In this document: positions 46,369 to 60,254 of the stretch, in pieces
Position numbering within the stretch: position 1 is the first letter of the stretch
Layout: each line of letters opens with the position of its first letter
From: Coturnix japonica
Taxonomy: Eukaryota; Chordata; Aves; Galliformes; Phasianidae
DNA: 64,000 nt
Reading direction: 5' to 3'
Assembly: GCF_001577835.2 (NCBI RefSeq)
Contig: NC_029516.1
Coordinates: forward strand, 69,608,380 to 69,672,379
Notes under the pieces: model-generated
What the model saw: only the letters and a program-made list of their open reading frames with translations
Told to the model about the DNA's origin: nothing
Database searches by the model: none
Made by a program: the position numbers and the translations under genes

Positions 46369-49300
46369 AAGGAAAAAGGAAAAAGACCAAACCCGAATGC
46401 TGCAGCTCCAGCACGTTGCATGCAGATGTTCTCAGAACACACAAAGTGAAGGGGAAAGATGTAGGTTACTAGAGCTGGGGCTGCAGCCACGGGCACAAGA
46501 GATCCATTTGCATGGATCCAGGGGAAGATAAGCATCTGTTGGGGTGGGAGAACCCAAAACGTGCAAGGGCTGCAGGAGCCATCGGGGATGCGGCAGCTTG
46601 ATGTGCTTGCTGTGCTTGGGGAGGGGTGGGGGCTACAAACAGGGTGCAGCACGATGCTCTGTGTGTGCCAGTACCAGCAGGGGCATTTATTTGTGCTGCT
46701 CTGGTGCTGCTGGGACCAGTTGTAAAGCCAGGCCCCTCATGGTCTGTATTTTCTCTCTTTGTGAATTTACACTCCGAAACACGTACACGTCCTTGGCAAC
46801 CGATTTCAGCTTTACAGGAGCTTTCTTGAAGATGGTATGAGTCTGCATCCTATAAATAACCCCCAAATGTATCTCTAATCCCCAAGAAATCATTTTCTAA
46901 GAAATCAGATTGGTGATTCCCAAGGTGCAGGTGGATGCAGCAGAAAAGATTTCTTTCTCACCCACCAGCTCGTTACCCCAGCAACGGGGCGTATTTAGCA
47001 TTGGTAGTTATGGGTTCCTACCTCATCAGAGAGGTGTGCGGTCTGGGACTGACACAGTAGGATGTGGCGAGGGCAATGGAGGGATGGGGCAAAACATGGA
47101 TGCTTGTACACAGGGAGGATTCCTCCTGCATACTGAGCAAGGTGGATGTTTTTCTGGATTTCCTACGCAGCGCTTTGTAATCTTAATCGATACGGTGGAA
47201 GAGAAATGCCAGCCCTCACCTGGCTGGGTCTGCCTGCTCTGCCTACTGGTGCATCCCTGCTCAGACTGCTGTTCCACCACTGGCCCACCCAGCTCCAGCA
47301 GCACCCCTAGGTGCTGAAGTACAGAAAAGGCAATAAATCACAGGGGATGTTGTCCCTCTTGAGTCGACACAACCGCCGTGGCGGTGTGTGCTGCAGAGGA
47401 TGAATTCACATATTGGAAGTAGTGCCCTTGAGGGGAGAGTCTCTGTATCCTGCTCTCTACCAGCTCTGAGCCATGCTGTGTGCACAGTGTCGCTTGGTTG
47501 TAATAAATCTTGCTCTCCAGAGGGTGGGAGAGGGGGGGGATTATCTGGGAATGGGGTTTGTAACTAGGACGCGTAATATAATCTCTGAGGCCCATTTGGC
47601 AGGGAGTGGGCATGGGGGAGGGGTTCTTCATTTATAACGATTTTACTTCTCTCCCCTCCGCCCTTTCCCTCCTTTATTTCTCCTTTTCCCTGCCCTGGAG
47701 CCTATGTGATAAAGATTAATTTGCTATTTCTGGGCCTGTGACATTTTTCAGAGCCTCCGGCTGGCTGCTGCCTCCATGCCAAGCCTGGCTGGGCTACAGC
47801 CAATGGAACAGCAAGGAGGGGCCAAAGGAATATGGTGCCCACCATGGAGTGGGGAAGGAGAAAGCAAGGGGCTCAGCAATTTGTTTTACATGCGGGGTGG
47901 CTGACTGGATGTGTAGCTGGGGGCACACGTGTGGATCCTTGCCCTTGTACAGAGGGTGAAAGACTTGAATGATAATGGATGAATGCAGCTCTTGTCTTCC
48001 GGGGACACCCCAAGGGAAGATGTCTCCTGGATCCTTTACTTACGACTTCAGTGATCTAAAGTGTTTAGCATTTGGGATCTCTTTCCAGAATCAGAATACT
48101 TGTCCCTCTTGATTTCATTTTTTTATAATATCCCAGCTTCCATGGTACACAAATATCCCTCTACATGCTTCTAACAAGAGAGTATTGAGGAGCTGAGAAG
48201 GAACATGATGTTTCTACCAGGAGAGGTAGAATAGAATAGAAGAAATATGGTTTCCTCTTCCCAGTCTCTCTTAGCCTTTATTCTAGAGATGAAGGTGGGG
48301 AGGGGTGGTTGCTAAATGCTGCTGCATGATACTCTGCTTTTTTCTACTGAGCCTATCAGTTTGGCTAATACTTTCCCATCCTCAATCCCTTACCCAAACT
48401 CACCTCAGCGAATAAGCACAAACCCTGGATTGAAGCTGAATATCAGGGCATCGTCATGGAGAATGACAACACAGTCCTGCTCAACCCGCCGCTGTTTGCA
48501 CTGGACAAAGATGCTCCTCTGCGCTATGCAGGTAGGTTGGTGCCAGCTCTGGGGAGGTTGGGATCAGGAAGAGATCTCCAGGGAGGCAGAGGCAGGAATA
48601 CATTTATCCCCATACTAGATTCTGTTTAGGAAATGATTGCCTCTAAACCTTGTTCTAGAGAAGGTCCCTGGTGTAGTCTGCAGACAATTTGGGCATAGCT
48701 TGATTTAGGATCCTCTGAGCTATTTCCCTTATAAGAGGAACTGAGGGTGGAGCCAGCTACTTTTTGACGCAATTCTGCTATTTTCAAAGATCACATGCAC
48801 AGCTCTGTGTCTGTGAGGTCTGAAGGAAGCTGCTAGGGCACACTTCTAGGGCTGTTCCACATCCCTCACCAGAAGCACAAGTCCCTGAAAGCACAGATGA
48901 TGCTTTGATGCTTTTTTGAGGTTTGTATTCCTAGCACTTGCTTAGACTGTGCCTCAGGTGCTGCACTTCTGCAACCTCCAACAGCCCCAGGGAGAGGAAA
49001 AGGGGTCCTGTGGGCCAGGATTTAGGTGATCTTATCTGTAACTCCCAAAGGAAATGTACGTATCCTGTGTGGGATGGATGAGACATCATGGAGCTTCGTG
49101 TTTTGGATGTCTGTTTGAAATGCTTTGCCTTCCTGTGGGATGGAGAGGCAAACTAAGCTATGCTTGGATGTAGAGCCCTAACACGTACAGTTTTAACCTG
49201 TAACCTCAAGCCTTTCTTGGAGCTGAGCGAGACTTCTCATGGGGATGGTCTCCGGTAGAGGGCAATCTAAACCATTATTGGCTGTAAACTGATAGGGGAA

Positions 49301-52300
49301 ATTCATAGTGAATCAGAACGGCTCCAAAATGAGGGAGAAAGGAGAGTGTAAGTGAGAAAGGAATAAAACATGGCAGTGGGAAGTAAGGAGGCATATTGTA
49401 CTCTACTCAGTCCTCTTCATTCTCCTCTTCCTTCCAGGTGAGATCTGTGGCTTCAGGATACATGGGGCAGGGGTGCCCTTCGAAGCTGTGATACTGGATA
49501 AAGCTACAGGTGAGGGGCTGATCCGAGCCAAGGAACCAGTGGATTGTGAAGCACATAAGGAGCACACATTCACCATCCAAGCTTATGACTGTGGAGAAGG
49601 ACCTGATGGAGCCAACACTAAAAAATCACACAAGTAAGTAGCTGCATGTTACAAAACGTCATCTGTCACAGAAGTGCAAATGAAGAACACAGTGGGAGCT
49701 CTTCCCGTTGCCATGATTATTATTCTCTAGTCTTGATGCTATAACTCAGCATGTGAATAAGACTCAAACAAAACGGTGATGGTCCTGTTCACTAGGTGAG
49801 TCACACGAGTTAATACACCAGAAGCAAGGGCTGCTTGCCTGCTGAGTCTGGTGATGCCTTACATTGCTGTACATAGGGAAAAGATCCAGATTACATTAAC
49901 ACCCTTTTTCTCTGGGATGGAAAACTACCATGCAAGCTTTTGTATGTGAACACCGCTGTTTTGAAACCCCAATCTTTTTACATGTTCTTGCCTTTGATAT
50001 CTTGAAGTCAGTCTGATACACAAAGTTACTTACTCTAAAATCTAGGTGGTGTATGGCTCCTAATCAGCTAATCAGTTCTTATTGATGTTTCTCTGCCTCA
50101 GGGCCACAGTGCATGTTCGAGTCAATGATGTGAATGAGTTTGCTCCTGTCTTTGTGGAAAAGTTGTACCGTGTGGCAGTGACCGAGGGAAAGCTGTATGA
50201 CCGCATCTTGCGTGTGGAGGCCATTGATGGAGACTGCTCACCACAGTACAGCCAGATCTGTTACTACGAGATCCTGACCCCCAATATTCCCTTCCTGATT
50301 GACAATGATGGTAAGAATATAAGCCTACCACAAGTGCACTTCCCCTTTTGTGCTTTGCTCTCTCACTTCCAATCCCGTTTGCTGGCAGAGCTGGGGGATA
50401 CGTGTGCTTTGGTTCCTCTAGCACTTCTAATCTCTCTGTCCTTGTGCAGAGACACAGCAGCCATTTTGTGGGATGCTACTGCATATTACAGAGTGGCACT
50501 GTGGGAGAACTCAGCCTCTTTTTGGATGTTTCTATAGCTGATAAAAAGCAGAGTTGTTTTTAGAAGCAAAGTGTATGAGGAGACTTTCTTCTCCATTGAT
50601 TTATGTATTTTGCTAACCAGGAAACATTGAAAACACGGAGAAACTTCAGTACAGTGCAGATCGTCTCTACAAATTCACAGTAACAGCCTATGACTGTGGA
50701 AAAAAGCGGGCATCTGATGATGCTGAAGTGGAAATCCAGGTGAAACCCACCTGCAAGCCCAGCTGGCAGGGTATGAAACTTCCAGACACAGTCGCGTCTT
50801 CCCTTTATGTCAATCAACTCAGTCCTACTTATTCAAAATATTTGTATGTATGTATATAAATTTGTATACACATGTATGGTTACATTCTGACACCAAACCA
50901 GTGACTGCATCTAAGGTATCACAAAGCTACTAGAAGGCAGTTCTAACAGAGGAAAATTATTCCCTTGATTACTGTGAACTTTTTCATAGTTGATAAGGGC
51001 CATAAATTGTATTCATAGAATCACAGAGTTACAGAATGGCTTGGGTTGGGAGATCATCTAGGTTCCAATACCCCTGCCACAGGCTGGACTGTCCCCACTA
51101 GATCAGGCTGCTCAGGAGCCTGTCTAACCTGGCTTTAAACACCACCAGAAACGGGGCAGATGTGGATTGCTTTGGGGGCTGCTCATCTTGAGGAACTTTG
51201 CTTTTTCCAGAGGTGATGTGTGTTTACAAATTGATTTACATCAGTAGAATTAAGGAGAACTCAACACAGCTAAATATCTACTCAGCCTTATAAAGAGAGG
51301 TTGAAAATCAAGAGAGGGATGCTGCATTGACACTAGCTATAGAAGATGAGAATGTGGACTATCTGTGCTTCCACGAAGTTTTCCCTTGCACTGATGCCAG
51401 TTGTGTAAAGTTGATTTTCAATGCTGAAAGGCCCAAAAATCTCTTTGTTTATGGGCTGGTATATAGATGCCTCTTCTGTGCACCAAGTTTTCTGGCACTG
51501 GGTCCTTGGCAGGACCTAACCCATCTCTCTCTCACGCTTCTCTGTTAGGCTGGAACAAGAGGATTGAGTACACACCGGGTGCAGGCAGCCTCGCTCTGTT
51601 TCCCACCATTCACCTGGAGACCTGTGATGAGCCCCTGTGGAATATTCAGGCCATGGTGGAGCTGCAGACAAACCATGTGGCTAAGGGCTGTGACCGGGAT
51701 AACTACTCTGAGAAATCACTACGCAAACTCTGTGGTGAATTGATTCTTTCCTACCCATTTCCCTGAAGGGATTTAGAGCAATATCCCTTCCTCTCTCTGG
51801 GATATTACAACAAGACCTGTACCACCCTTTTCTTCTGTGCCCCAGTCCCCAGACTTCTGTGCTCCTGACTTCTGACTCCCTCTGTTCTTGGTAGGTGCTG
51901 CCTCAGGAGAGATTGACTTGCTGCCTGTGCCAAGCCCCACAGCCAACTGGACTGCACGGCTCTCAGTGCACTACAGCCAGGACAGCAGCCTCATCTACTG
52001 GTTCAACGGCAGCCAGGCTGCCCAAGTGCCCGTCATGAATGGGCTGAATGCCCACGAGGGGCTGAGTGACCACTTCACCCTGTCTGTGTGGATGAAACAT
52101 GCTGTGGTGCCCAGCAAGGGCAGGCGGGAAGAGGAGACAGTGATCTGCAGTACAGTGCAGAGTGGTGAGACACTTTTCCTGGGGAGGTGACACTGACTTG
52201 TTAGAAAGCATGGTCCCTGCAGGTGGAAATCCCCATGTCCCAGAGCAGGGCCCTCCTCATAGCTTCTTCTGGAAGCATTCAAACCCACTGAGTGCTGAGT

Positions 52301-55300
52301 TCCAGTCATGGTATTTTTGGGGTCCGGATAGTAAGACTGCTTTTAAGTGTGATGCATAATGCCTTGCGTTTGTCCCCTGGCAGAGGATGGCTACTCGCAT
52401 TACACTCTGTCTGTGCATGGCTGCCGAATTGCTTTCCTCTACTGGCCATTGCTGGAGAGTGCAAGACCTGTGAAGTTCCTCTGGAAGCTTGAGCAGGTGA
52501 GGAAGCGTTAACCTCCTTCCAGTGTTATCTCTGTTCCTTCCCCTTGCTCACCCCTTCTGCTCTCTGCCACAGGTCTGTGATGATGAATGGCACCATTATG
52601 CCCTCAACCTTGAGTTTCCAACTGTCACACTCTACGTGGATGGTGTCTCTTATGACCCTGCTCTCATCCATGACAATGGCCTCATTCATCCCCCACGGCC
52701 AGAACCCTCACTCATGATTGGAGCCTGCTGGGCCGGTGAGTGCTCACTCCCTGAGCCTTGCCCTTCTCATACAGGCAAATGGAAGTGAAGAGAAAGCCAG
52801 AAGAGGTGAAAAATAGACAGCAAGTCTATCACTAAATCATGCAAAATACATCACAGCCATCTTTTCTCCTTGGCACCAAAACCATTGTGGTTCCTTCCCT
52901 CTATATGAACATAATACTATGCTGTGATAGTAATAGCTTGGTTTTGAGTGTCAATGGCAGCTGCCTGTGCATCAGTAGTAGAACATGTGATAGTTAACTA
53001 GCTTTCATGCAGTGGAGAGTTGAAACTCTAGACATCATTCTGGTGATGGCCTTTCTATCAAAGCTCTTCACCAAAGAACTGGGATATTATTTATGCTGCT
53101 GAGTGTATTGATGGTGATTTGTGTGTTGTGAGGTTCTATACAGAGAAGTTAGAAACCATTCTGTACAGAAGTGGATTGGAGGATAAAGATCAGATTGGGA
53201 ACATTGTTAGGCCACTACTAGATTAAAACTGGTTCTATGCCTGAGTTTCAAAGGGATGCTCAGAACATGGCAAGGACTGTGCTCCATAAATGGAAATCAC
53301 TTAATTCCTAGGATAGATATTGTTGGGAAAGGAGGAAAAATAAACCCTATACTTTCTTCTTGTATTAGATACAGTCTCATCAATCCCTTCCTGAAAGGGA
53401 CAGCACTCTGTCATCTGTGGAATGCTATCTCTAGGGCTGAAGGATGCACTGCTTTGCATGAGTCCAGAGCTGTTCTTTTGTCTAGCGCTGGCTGATGCAG
53501 ACACTTATGTAGTTACTTGCCTGACCCTGTAACTGCCCTCTTCCAATGTGTAATTGCTTGTTCTCCTTTTGCAGAGGAGAAAAACAAGGAGAAATCCAAA
53601 GGAAATGAGAATTCCACTGATACCACACGAGGTAGGGAAAAGAAAGAGGGTGGTTCTCTTCTCTTCACTGTGCATGACTATATCACTTCTTGCATGGTGC
53701 CTTCCTCATGCAGCTCCTTGATCTTGTCCATCCACCTCCCACCATCTTGGGAGGAAATCCCTTATTTTCTGGCAGATTGATCCTTGATACCTTGATGTTG
53801 GTAGAGCATGAAAATACTGGTAGGACTACATCCTGCTTTGAGAGATAGAGTATGCTTTTCATGTGGAGAAAGTGTCCTCATGTCTGGTCATTAAAACTGG
53901 TCTCTGAAGAACACAGTAGCCATTGGAGACATCAAGAGATGTCACCTCATCCCTAACTATCTGTGGAACATACAGTTGGTTTAAAAGCCCTCAGCAGGAG
54001 TGAGAAGGGGACAAGAAATTGTTTCCATCTGGCATTCAGCGGTGTGGCAGAAACTTCTCTATGCTACCTACCCTATCACTACCCTGGTCTTTCTGTTGGT
54101 CTTTCCTCCATCTGAAATTAAGAAAATATATCATCTGCAGTATCTTTTTTTCATCTTTTTGTTATCTTTGCTTTTCCATGTCCTGTGCACCCCTCTGTTC
54201 TCTCCTACCTCTCCTAACATCTGTATGTACCTCACACTGTTGCTTTCGTTGTCTCTGCTCTTCCATGTTCCATTCACCCCTCCTTCTCTGTCTACCTTAG
54301 CAACTGTGTGTCCCTCACATTTTTCTGTTGTCTTTGTTTTCTTCCTCACCATGTCTCTCACACCCTCCACGTCCCATGTTTCCCTCAGGAGATCCTCTGT
54401 TGATACACCACTACTTCCATGGTTACTTGGCTGGCTTCACTGTGCGCCCTGGTAGCTTGGAGAGCCGGGAGGTTATTGAATGCCTGTATGCCTGCCGTGA
54501 GGGGCTTGATTACAGTGACTTCGACAGTCTGGGCAAAGGGATGAAGGTATGCCCATCTGCCCAACTTGCATGGGTCTCTTCCACTCTCCTCCCTAGCCTT
54601 GCTTCCCTGGACTTTGCCTGCTCTGCCACCTCAGATAGCTCCCTGCCTTTCTCCTTCGTGTCTGTTTTAGCCTAGGGTGTTGACGTTTGCTAAGAAATCC
54701 CGAGTATTTTCTTCTTGTTCACCTGTAGGTTCATGTGAACCCTTCTCAGTCCTTGCTCACTTTGGAGGGTGATGATGTGGAAACTTTCAACCATGCTATC
54801 CAGCATGTGGCTTACATGAATTCACTGCGCTTTGCTACTCCTGGAGTCCGGCCGCTCAGGCTCACTACTACTGTCAAGTGAGTAGATAAAGCAGCACTTC
54901 TGTCTAGGTTGGTGGAAACTTGGGCTAATTCTGATGCTTTCTGTTTCTCTCCTTCAGGTGTTTCAGTGAAGAATCATGTGTCTCCATTCCTGACGTGGAA
55001 GGTTATGTTGTCGTGCTACAGCCTGACGCTCCCCAGATCCTGTTGAGTGGCACTGCCCACTTTGCTCATCCTGCATCAGACTTTGAGGCTCCTGATGGAG
55101 TTCCCCTTTTCCCCAACCTGCAGATCACCTGCTCTATTTCTCACCAGGTGGAGGCCAAGAAGGATGAGAATTGGCATGGTACTGGTGAGTAGAGTACAGG
55201 GAGGAGTAGAGACAAAATGGAAAGACCTGCAAGCTGCTATTCTGCAGAGGAAGTAGACCTCATAGTTGTACTCGAAACGGGAGAGAGTTTACAAATACAG

Positions 55301-58300
55301 AAGCAAGACATTGTCTGTTAATATGTAGGCTAATCAGTTCTTATCCCTTTCTGCTCCTCCCTGTACTTTTTCAATCCATCCAATTTCCTTGCCTCATTCT
55401 CTTCTCCTTTTCCTGTGCTACTCATTCCTAATCCCCTTGACATTTTACCTACATTTCCCTTTATTGAACCCATCACCAGATGTCCTTCCTGGCTGTTCTC
55501 TCTCCACTCCTGCACTTCTTCCCGCTTCCCTTATTTCTTGTCCCCTCCCAAAGCTATACAAGAGAGGGTCAGGGTGGGTATTAGGAAAAGGTTCTTCACT
55601 GAGGGGGTGGTTGGGCACTGGAACAGCCTCCCCAGGGCAGTGGTCATGGCCTCAAGCCTGTCAGCATTAAAGAGGCATTTGGGCAATGCTTGTAGATAAT
55701 ATGGTTCAACAATTAGTTTACTCTCTGTAGAGTCAAGAGTTGGAACTGATGACTCTGGTGAGTCCCTTCCAGCTCAGGATATTCTGTGTTTCTGTGATCT
55801 CTTTCTGCATCACTTGTTCCTATGAATTCCCCAGTTAGTTTCCTTACGCCTTGATTATCTTTTCCCTCAGTTCCCTCCCTCATATTACTTCTCTACGCTA
55901 CATGCTCCACATCCTTTCACTTAAATTGTATCTCCTCTGCTAACAGGATATTTTTGCTCATAGTTTGATGATTAGCAGCTTTAGCTTCTTGATGTAGAGA
56001 AGGTTGGTCTCCGCCCTGCTGAAAGCAGTTAGTCTTCAAAACTGCTCTTCAAAACAGCAGTTGTGAGGAGAGAAAGCTTTCAAAAGCACTCAAGATCTGG
56101 GAATATATGGTACAATTGCTCATAGTTTTAACACTGCCATTGCCAGCAGTCCTTACAGCTGTGTTACCATGAGCCAGTCCCATAACAGTATGTTGATCTA
56201 CAATATAAGACTTTCTCGTGTGCATAAATAAAGTAATTAGGACCAGAGGGGACTCATCCAACAAGTAAATAGACCAATGGTGATTTTACTCAAGGTAAGT
56301 GCTGGCCAGAGAAAGAGAAGCCATTCCTTATAAGTTCTTTTAAGTGAGTATCACTCTCATGCCTGCCTTTGTTCATGGCTGACTGTTTTTGTGGCCCTGT
56401 CTTCTTTCCCTTGGCCTCTCAGTGACAGACACACGTATGTCAGATGAGATTGTACACAACCTGGATGGCTGCGAGATCTCATTGGTAGGAGATGACTTGG
56501 ACCCAGAGAGGGAATATCTGCTCCTGGATGGGGCATTACTGCAACAGCGGGGCCTGGAGCTCGTAAACACCTCTGCCTACCTCACTATCACAGGTATGTC
56601 CTCTCCTTGGCTGCAGCTGTCTATTTATGCCCCTTTCACTGTCTATCAGGCATCACTGGGGGGACACTTAACCCAATGTGTTGGTGTACTTTGTGAGACA
56701 ACCATTCGCTGAACTCCTGGCTTTTGAAGTCCCAGGCTGTTTCCTTTAGGAAGCCTACTCTTCCAGAACACAGTGCTAGGACATGGTGTCTGAGCTCTGC
56801 TTCAGGCTTGTATCACACTTCCTCCTTACTTACCCCCATTGCCTATAGGGTCTTGTGTTCTTAGATGCCAGTAGTATTTTGCATGGCATACTAGGAGACT
56901 GCATATCCCCCAGGTTGTGAACTGATGCGTTGCTTATATACACTACAGAATTTAACAGGCAACTTCCCTTCCACGTGCCTTAGCAGTGCAAACTGGGCTT
57001 TCACCACAGACAGCTCCATTTCTGGTCCTTTCTAATATTTATGAACCCAGCCTTGGATTATTCTGTAGCTCCTAGTTGTGATGCCAAATGATTTTTAAGT
57101 AAGGAGCTCTTTGATACCGCTCCAATTCTCTCTTCTTGGACTCAGGGGTAGAGAGCATTGCAGTTTACGAGGAAATACTACGCCAGGTCTCATACCACAT
57201 CAACCGTGGCGCTGCTCTTTATGAGAGGAAGTTCCACCTGTCCTGCACGGAGATGAATGGACGTTATTCCAGCAATGAGTTTTCTGTTGAGGTACAAAAT
57301 CAATGCATGCACACATGGGTGTTTATGCATGCACTATGAACAGAAATGCATCCAGTGTAGACTATCACAGTGAACACAGGGCTGAATATTTCTCTCTCTG
57401 GTCTTTCTGCAGATGAACGTCCTCCACAGCATGAACCAAGCTGCTCATCCTAACCATATGCTGAATTCTCAGCAGTTTATACACCGAGGCCATCATTTAC
57501 CCCCAGAGCTATCTGGCCACAGCTTGGCAAGCACCCATAACAACCCTAGTACGTAACGCGCCTTTTGGTTTTGTTCTCTTAGGTTGGGATGTTTATTTTC
57601 TGATACTCTGTTAAAACTTTGAGCAGGGGATTCCTTTCAGCCTCCATACATGAGTTTCATTGAGTTCTTACACTGTTGTCTCACCCTTCATTAGAAAATG
57701 GTCTGCATTATGGGTCAAACCCTGCCTTAGAGCTTAATGCAACAATCCCCCTCCTCTGGAAGTTTGCTTTCTTGATACAGCAACAGTCTGAAATCTCTTA
57801 ACTGAGAAGGTCTAACAGGAACAACTGTAAGCTGGTAGTGTTTCATTTGTGCATCTTTTTTTCCAGAAAAGGGGGTTATCTGAGGAGTCAGGGTGGGTGT
57901 GGGTCAGGTCAGAAACATATTTATGTGAGACTGTAAACACACGTTCTCCTTTTTCTTTTTTCCTCCAAAGTGGTCCCCAGTGCAGCCACTGTCATCATTG
58001 TGGTGTGCGTGGGCTTCCTGGCGCTCCTGGTGATCCTGGGCATCCTGCGCATCCACTCACTGCACCGACAGGGAATGGGGCAAGAAGTCCCTGGGGCTGC
58101 CACAGAGGGACACGCAGGTACCGGCAGCAAAGAGAGCGACTTGTTCTGGGACGACTCAGCCCTCACCATCATAGTGAACCCCATGGAGGTGAGGAGTAGT
58201 CACAGGAACCTGGGCTGGGGGGTACAGCTGGGCTGCCAGAACCTTTCTCTTATGATAGTCTCGTCTCTCCAGTCCTACCAGGGCTGCCAGGAGAGGGCTG

Positions 58301-58443
58301 CAGAAAACTGTGAGGGCAGAGCAGGTAAGGACATGGAAGAAGATGATGACAGCAGTGATTTGGAGACACCTGACTCCCCAGACAGCAATGACATGGAAGA
58401 TCGGCACATCACTGGCAAAAATGACAGTGCTCACCGCTATTAG
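45985..58443 (+). CDS. CLSTN3: CLSTN3, calsyntenin-3
   Basis: Type I postsynaptic adhesion protein. Exons: 45985-46069, 48409-48531, 49438-49633, 50102-50310, 50621-50770, 51549-51734, 51895-52164, 52384-52496, 52573-52735, 53575-53631, 54389-54546, 54729-54877, 54958-55184, 56423-56593, 57146-57291, 57413-57548, 57971-58188, 58273-58443; 975 residues (human 956), all in phase. Signal peptide in exon 1; two cadherin repeats about residues 29-245 (IEAEYQGIVMEND, VNDVNEFAPVF, AIDGDCSPQYS); an LNS-type domain about 320-560 (SDHFTLSVWMKH, CDDEWHHYALNLEFP); transmembrane helix about 852-874 (VIIVVCVGFLALLVIL); cytosolic kinesin-light-chain-type motif LFWDDSALTIIVNPME; acidic tail ending HRY. Exon 1 is GC-rich, intron 1 is 2.3 kb. 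No defects seen. Confidence 0.97.
46337..46386 (+). repeat. A-rich simple repeat
   Basis: A run of 17 or so A followed by AAAAG/GGAAAAA units in CLSTN3 intron 1. It is a poly-purine microsatellite with no coding content. Confidence 0.85.
51014..51158 (-). repeat. CR1 LINE 3' fragment in CLSTN3 intron 5
   Basis: CATAGAATCACAGAGTTACAG followed by TGGGTTGGGAGATCATC, AGATCAGGCTGCTCAGGAGC and CTGGCTTTAAACACC: the antisense CR1 tail, diverged and short. Confidence 0.88.
55556..55800 (+). repeat. CR1 LINE 3' end in CLSTN3 intron 13
   Basis: Sense CR1 tail: GGGTCAGGGTGGGTATTAGG, AAAGGTTCTTCACTGAGGG, GGGCACTGGAACAGCCTCCC and GGTGAGTCCCTTCCAGCTCA, ending ATTCTGTGTTTCTGTGAT. The subfamily differs from the young copies in the first half of the window. 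Confidence 0.9.
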
Positions 58444-58776
58444 CAGCTTTAAAACATCTGTCCAATGGATCCTCTGAAACATACGGCTGGGAGGAGGAGG
58501 TGTCTTTACCTTCCTTTTTCCCTCCACCTTGTACATGTTCTCCCTCGTGTCATTTTTGCTTCCCACGTTCCTTCGTCTTCTGCCATTCTCATTGTGGACA
58601 TTCCCTATGATTGACCCCCCCATTTGGCTCTCTAGAGGCACATATTTGGGCACTTGCACATGACCGTGGCACAGATCAAACTATGATGAGGAAGGAGGAG
58701 CTAGGAAAGAACAGAAATGTGGAAAGAGGAGCCGGCCCTATGGCTCAGAGCGGGGTCTCTCACAACCCCTCCCCAG

Positions 58777-58880
58777 ATATTATATATATATATATATATA
58801 TATATTGTATATTTTTTCAATGTTGTTGAGGTTTATTCTCATTTCATGCAAAACAAAACAAACAAACAAACAAACAAAAA
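58777..58880 (+). repeat. (TA)n and (CAAA)n microsatellites in the CLSTN3 3'UTR
   Basis: A (TA)n run at 58777-58805 and a (CAAA)n run at about 58850-58880, both between the CLSTN3 stop and its poly(A) signals, so both should be in the mature 3'UTR. Confidence 0.85.
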
Positions 58881-58986
58881 TCCCCTCAACCAGAACACTG
58901 CAGCTTGTGCCACTTTGTAAAGTTGCCGATACTCCTGAACTAAACGAATGATGGTAAGAAGGATGAGGAAGCAAAGTGGATTTTAA

Positions 58987-59007
58987 AATAAATGGATTTC
59001 AAATAAA
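58987..59007 (+). terminator. CLSTN3 poly(A) signals
   Basis: Two AATAAA hexamers (58987-58992 and 59002-59007) about 550 bases past the CLSTN3 stop. Confidence 0.65.
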
Positions 59008-60254
59008 AGGTTCAGGGCTTCTGCAGTTTTTCCACTCTAAATTGTGAAAATCTGTGTAGCCACTAAATATAAGACTGGTGGTTGTCCTGACCATGTATTT
59101 TTCAACGTTATTGCCTTATCTTGGGGATGTGTTGTTTTAATTGCTCCATCTCTTCCTCTTATCCTTTTGAGACTCTATATATTTGCTCTGAAAAGACAAG
59201 ATGGCTTTTCTCAGTATACCGGGATATGAACCCACAGAGGAGCACAGAAGGCATCCCAGCCCATTACCACATGCAAACATAACATGTGCAGGAAAATCTT
59301 GATTGCAGAAAAACAGAAAGGCTTGCATCAACAGCAAAAGGATAAATACTCAGCTTCATCCACCTTTTTACATGATCCACTTTCTTTACAAGCATAGAAG
59401 AGTGCATTTCACATCAGGGACTTCAGCTTATAGCAGGACAGCCCCAGCACTTGTGAGGGAAGGTGTTCTCCTTCTGATACTCAGGAAAGGAGGGGACAGA
59501 AAAAGATCAGGCATGGACAAGATAGGGCTGTGAGGATAGTAGCATAAGTTATCAGGGTAGTGCTTCATAGCAAGTTGTGTTTCTTCCCTTGAGCCATTCG
59601 CTCCAACTCTTCAGATCCAGCAGGAGGAAAGGAAGCTGCCAACTGCCTGACTCTTCCTTGGGCAATGGCTGCAACATGTTGAGGACCCACAGGAAGATTC
59701 TGCAATAAGATGTCTGCTGGTATCCAAGGTTGAGGAATCCTCAAGGGCAGGAGGACATCACAACAGATAAAGAGTGAAAGAGCTCCCCCTAAGGATATGA
59801 ACAGTCTCAGCATAAGGTCTCTGCTTGCTGCAACGTTCTCAAGATGTCTGAACCCTATTATGTGTATTTGTGCCCACATTTGGTTGTTACTGGGTCCAGA
59901 TGGTGCAGGGATGCTGAGGCTCAAGTACGCACATGCTTTCTCCTTCATCTCTTTTCCAGTAAGTCTTACGTCTTTGTCTTGTATAGGGAGCTAAGAGCAG
60001 GCACTGTCAAACCAGTGCCCTGACATTTTGAAGCACTGGAAGTATTCAAGTCTCCAGAAAGAAGAAAGGCAACACTGCACACACCGGAGCAAAAAAAATA
60101 TGGACGAAATACTCTTGTGTCCTGAGAACGCTATGCTTGACCAGCCCCAGTGTTTAACAAAAAGCATCACTTCTTGGACCATGGAAGAAGACCGAGTCTC
60201 TGGGCTATGGGACTCTTATCTCTCTGGCCACCTCAGCCAAGTGCTACAGTGTGC
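59008..60254. other. CLSTN3-SLC25A convergent spacer
   Basis: Probably contains the 3'UTR of the minus-strand carrier gene. A 127-codon minus-strand open frame at 59565-59948 has no recognisable family and no splice context. I do not call it. Confidence 0.5.

Noticed and set aside
58156-58659. Minus-strand 167-codon open frame over the CLSTN3 last exon
   Set aside because: It is a shadow of CLSTN3 exon 18 and 3'UTR, which read correctly on the plus strand.
59565-59948. 127-codon minus-strand open frame after the carrier gene
   Set aside because: No recognised family and no splice signals in phase; most likely 3'UTR of the carrier gene.
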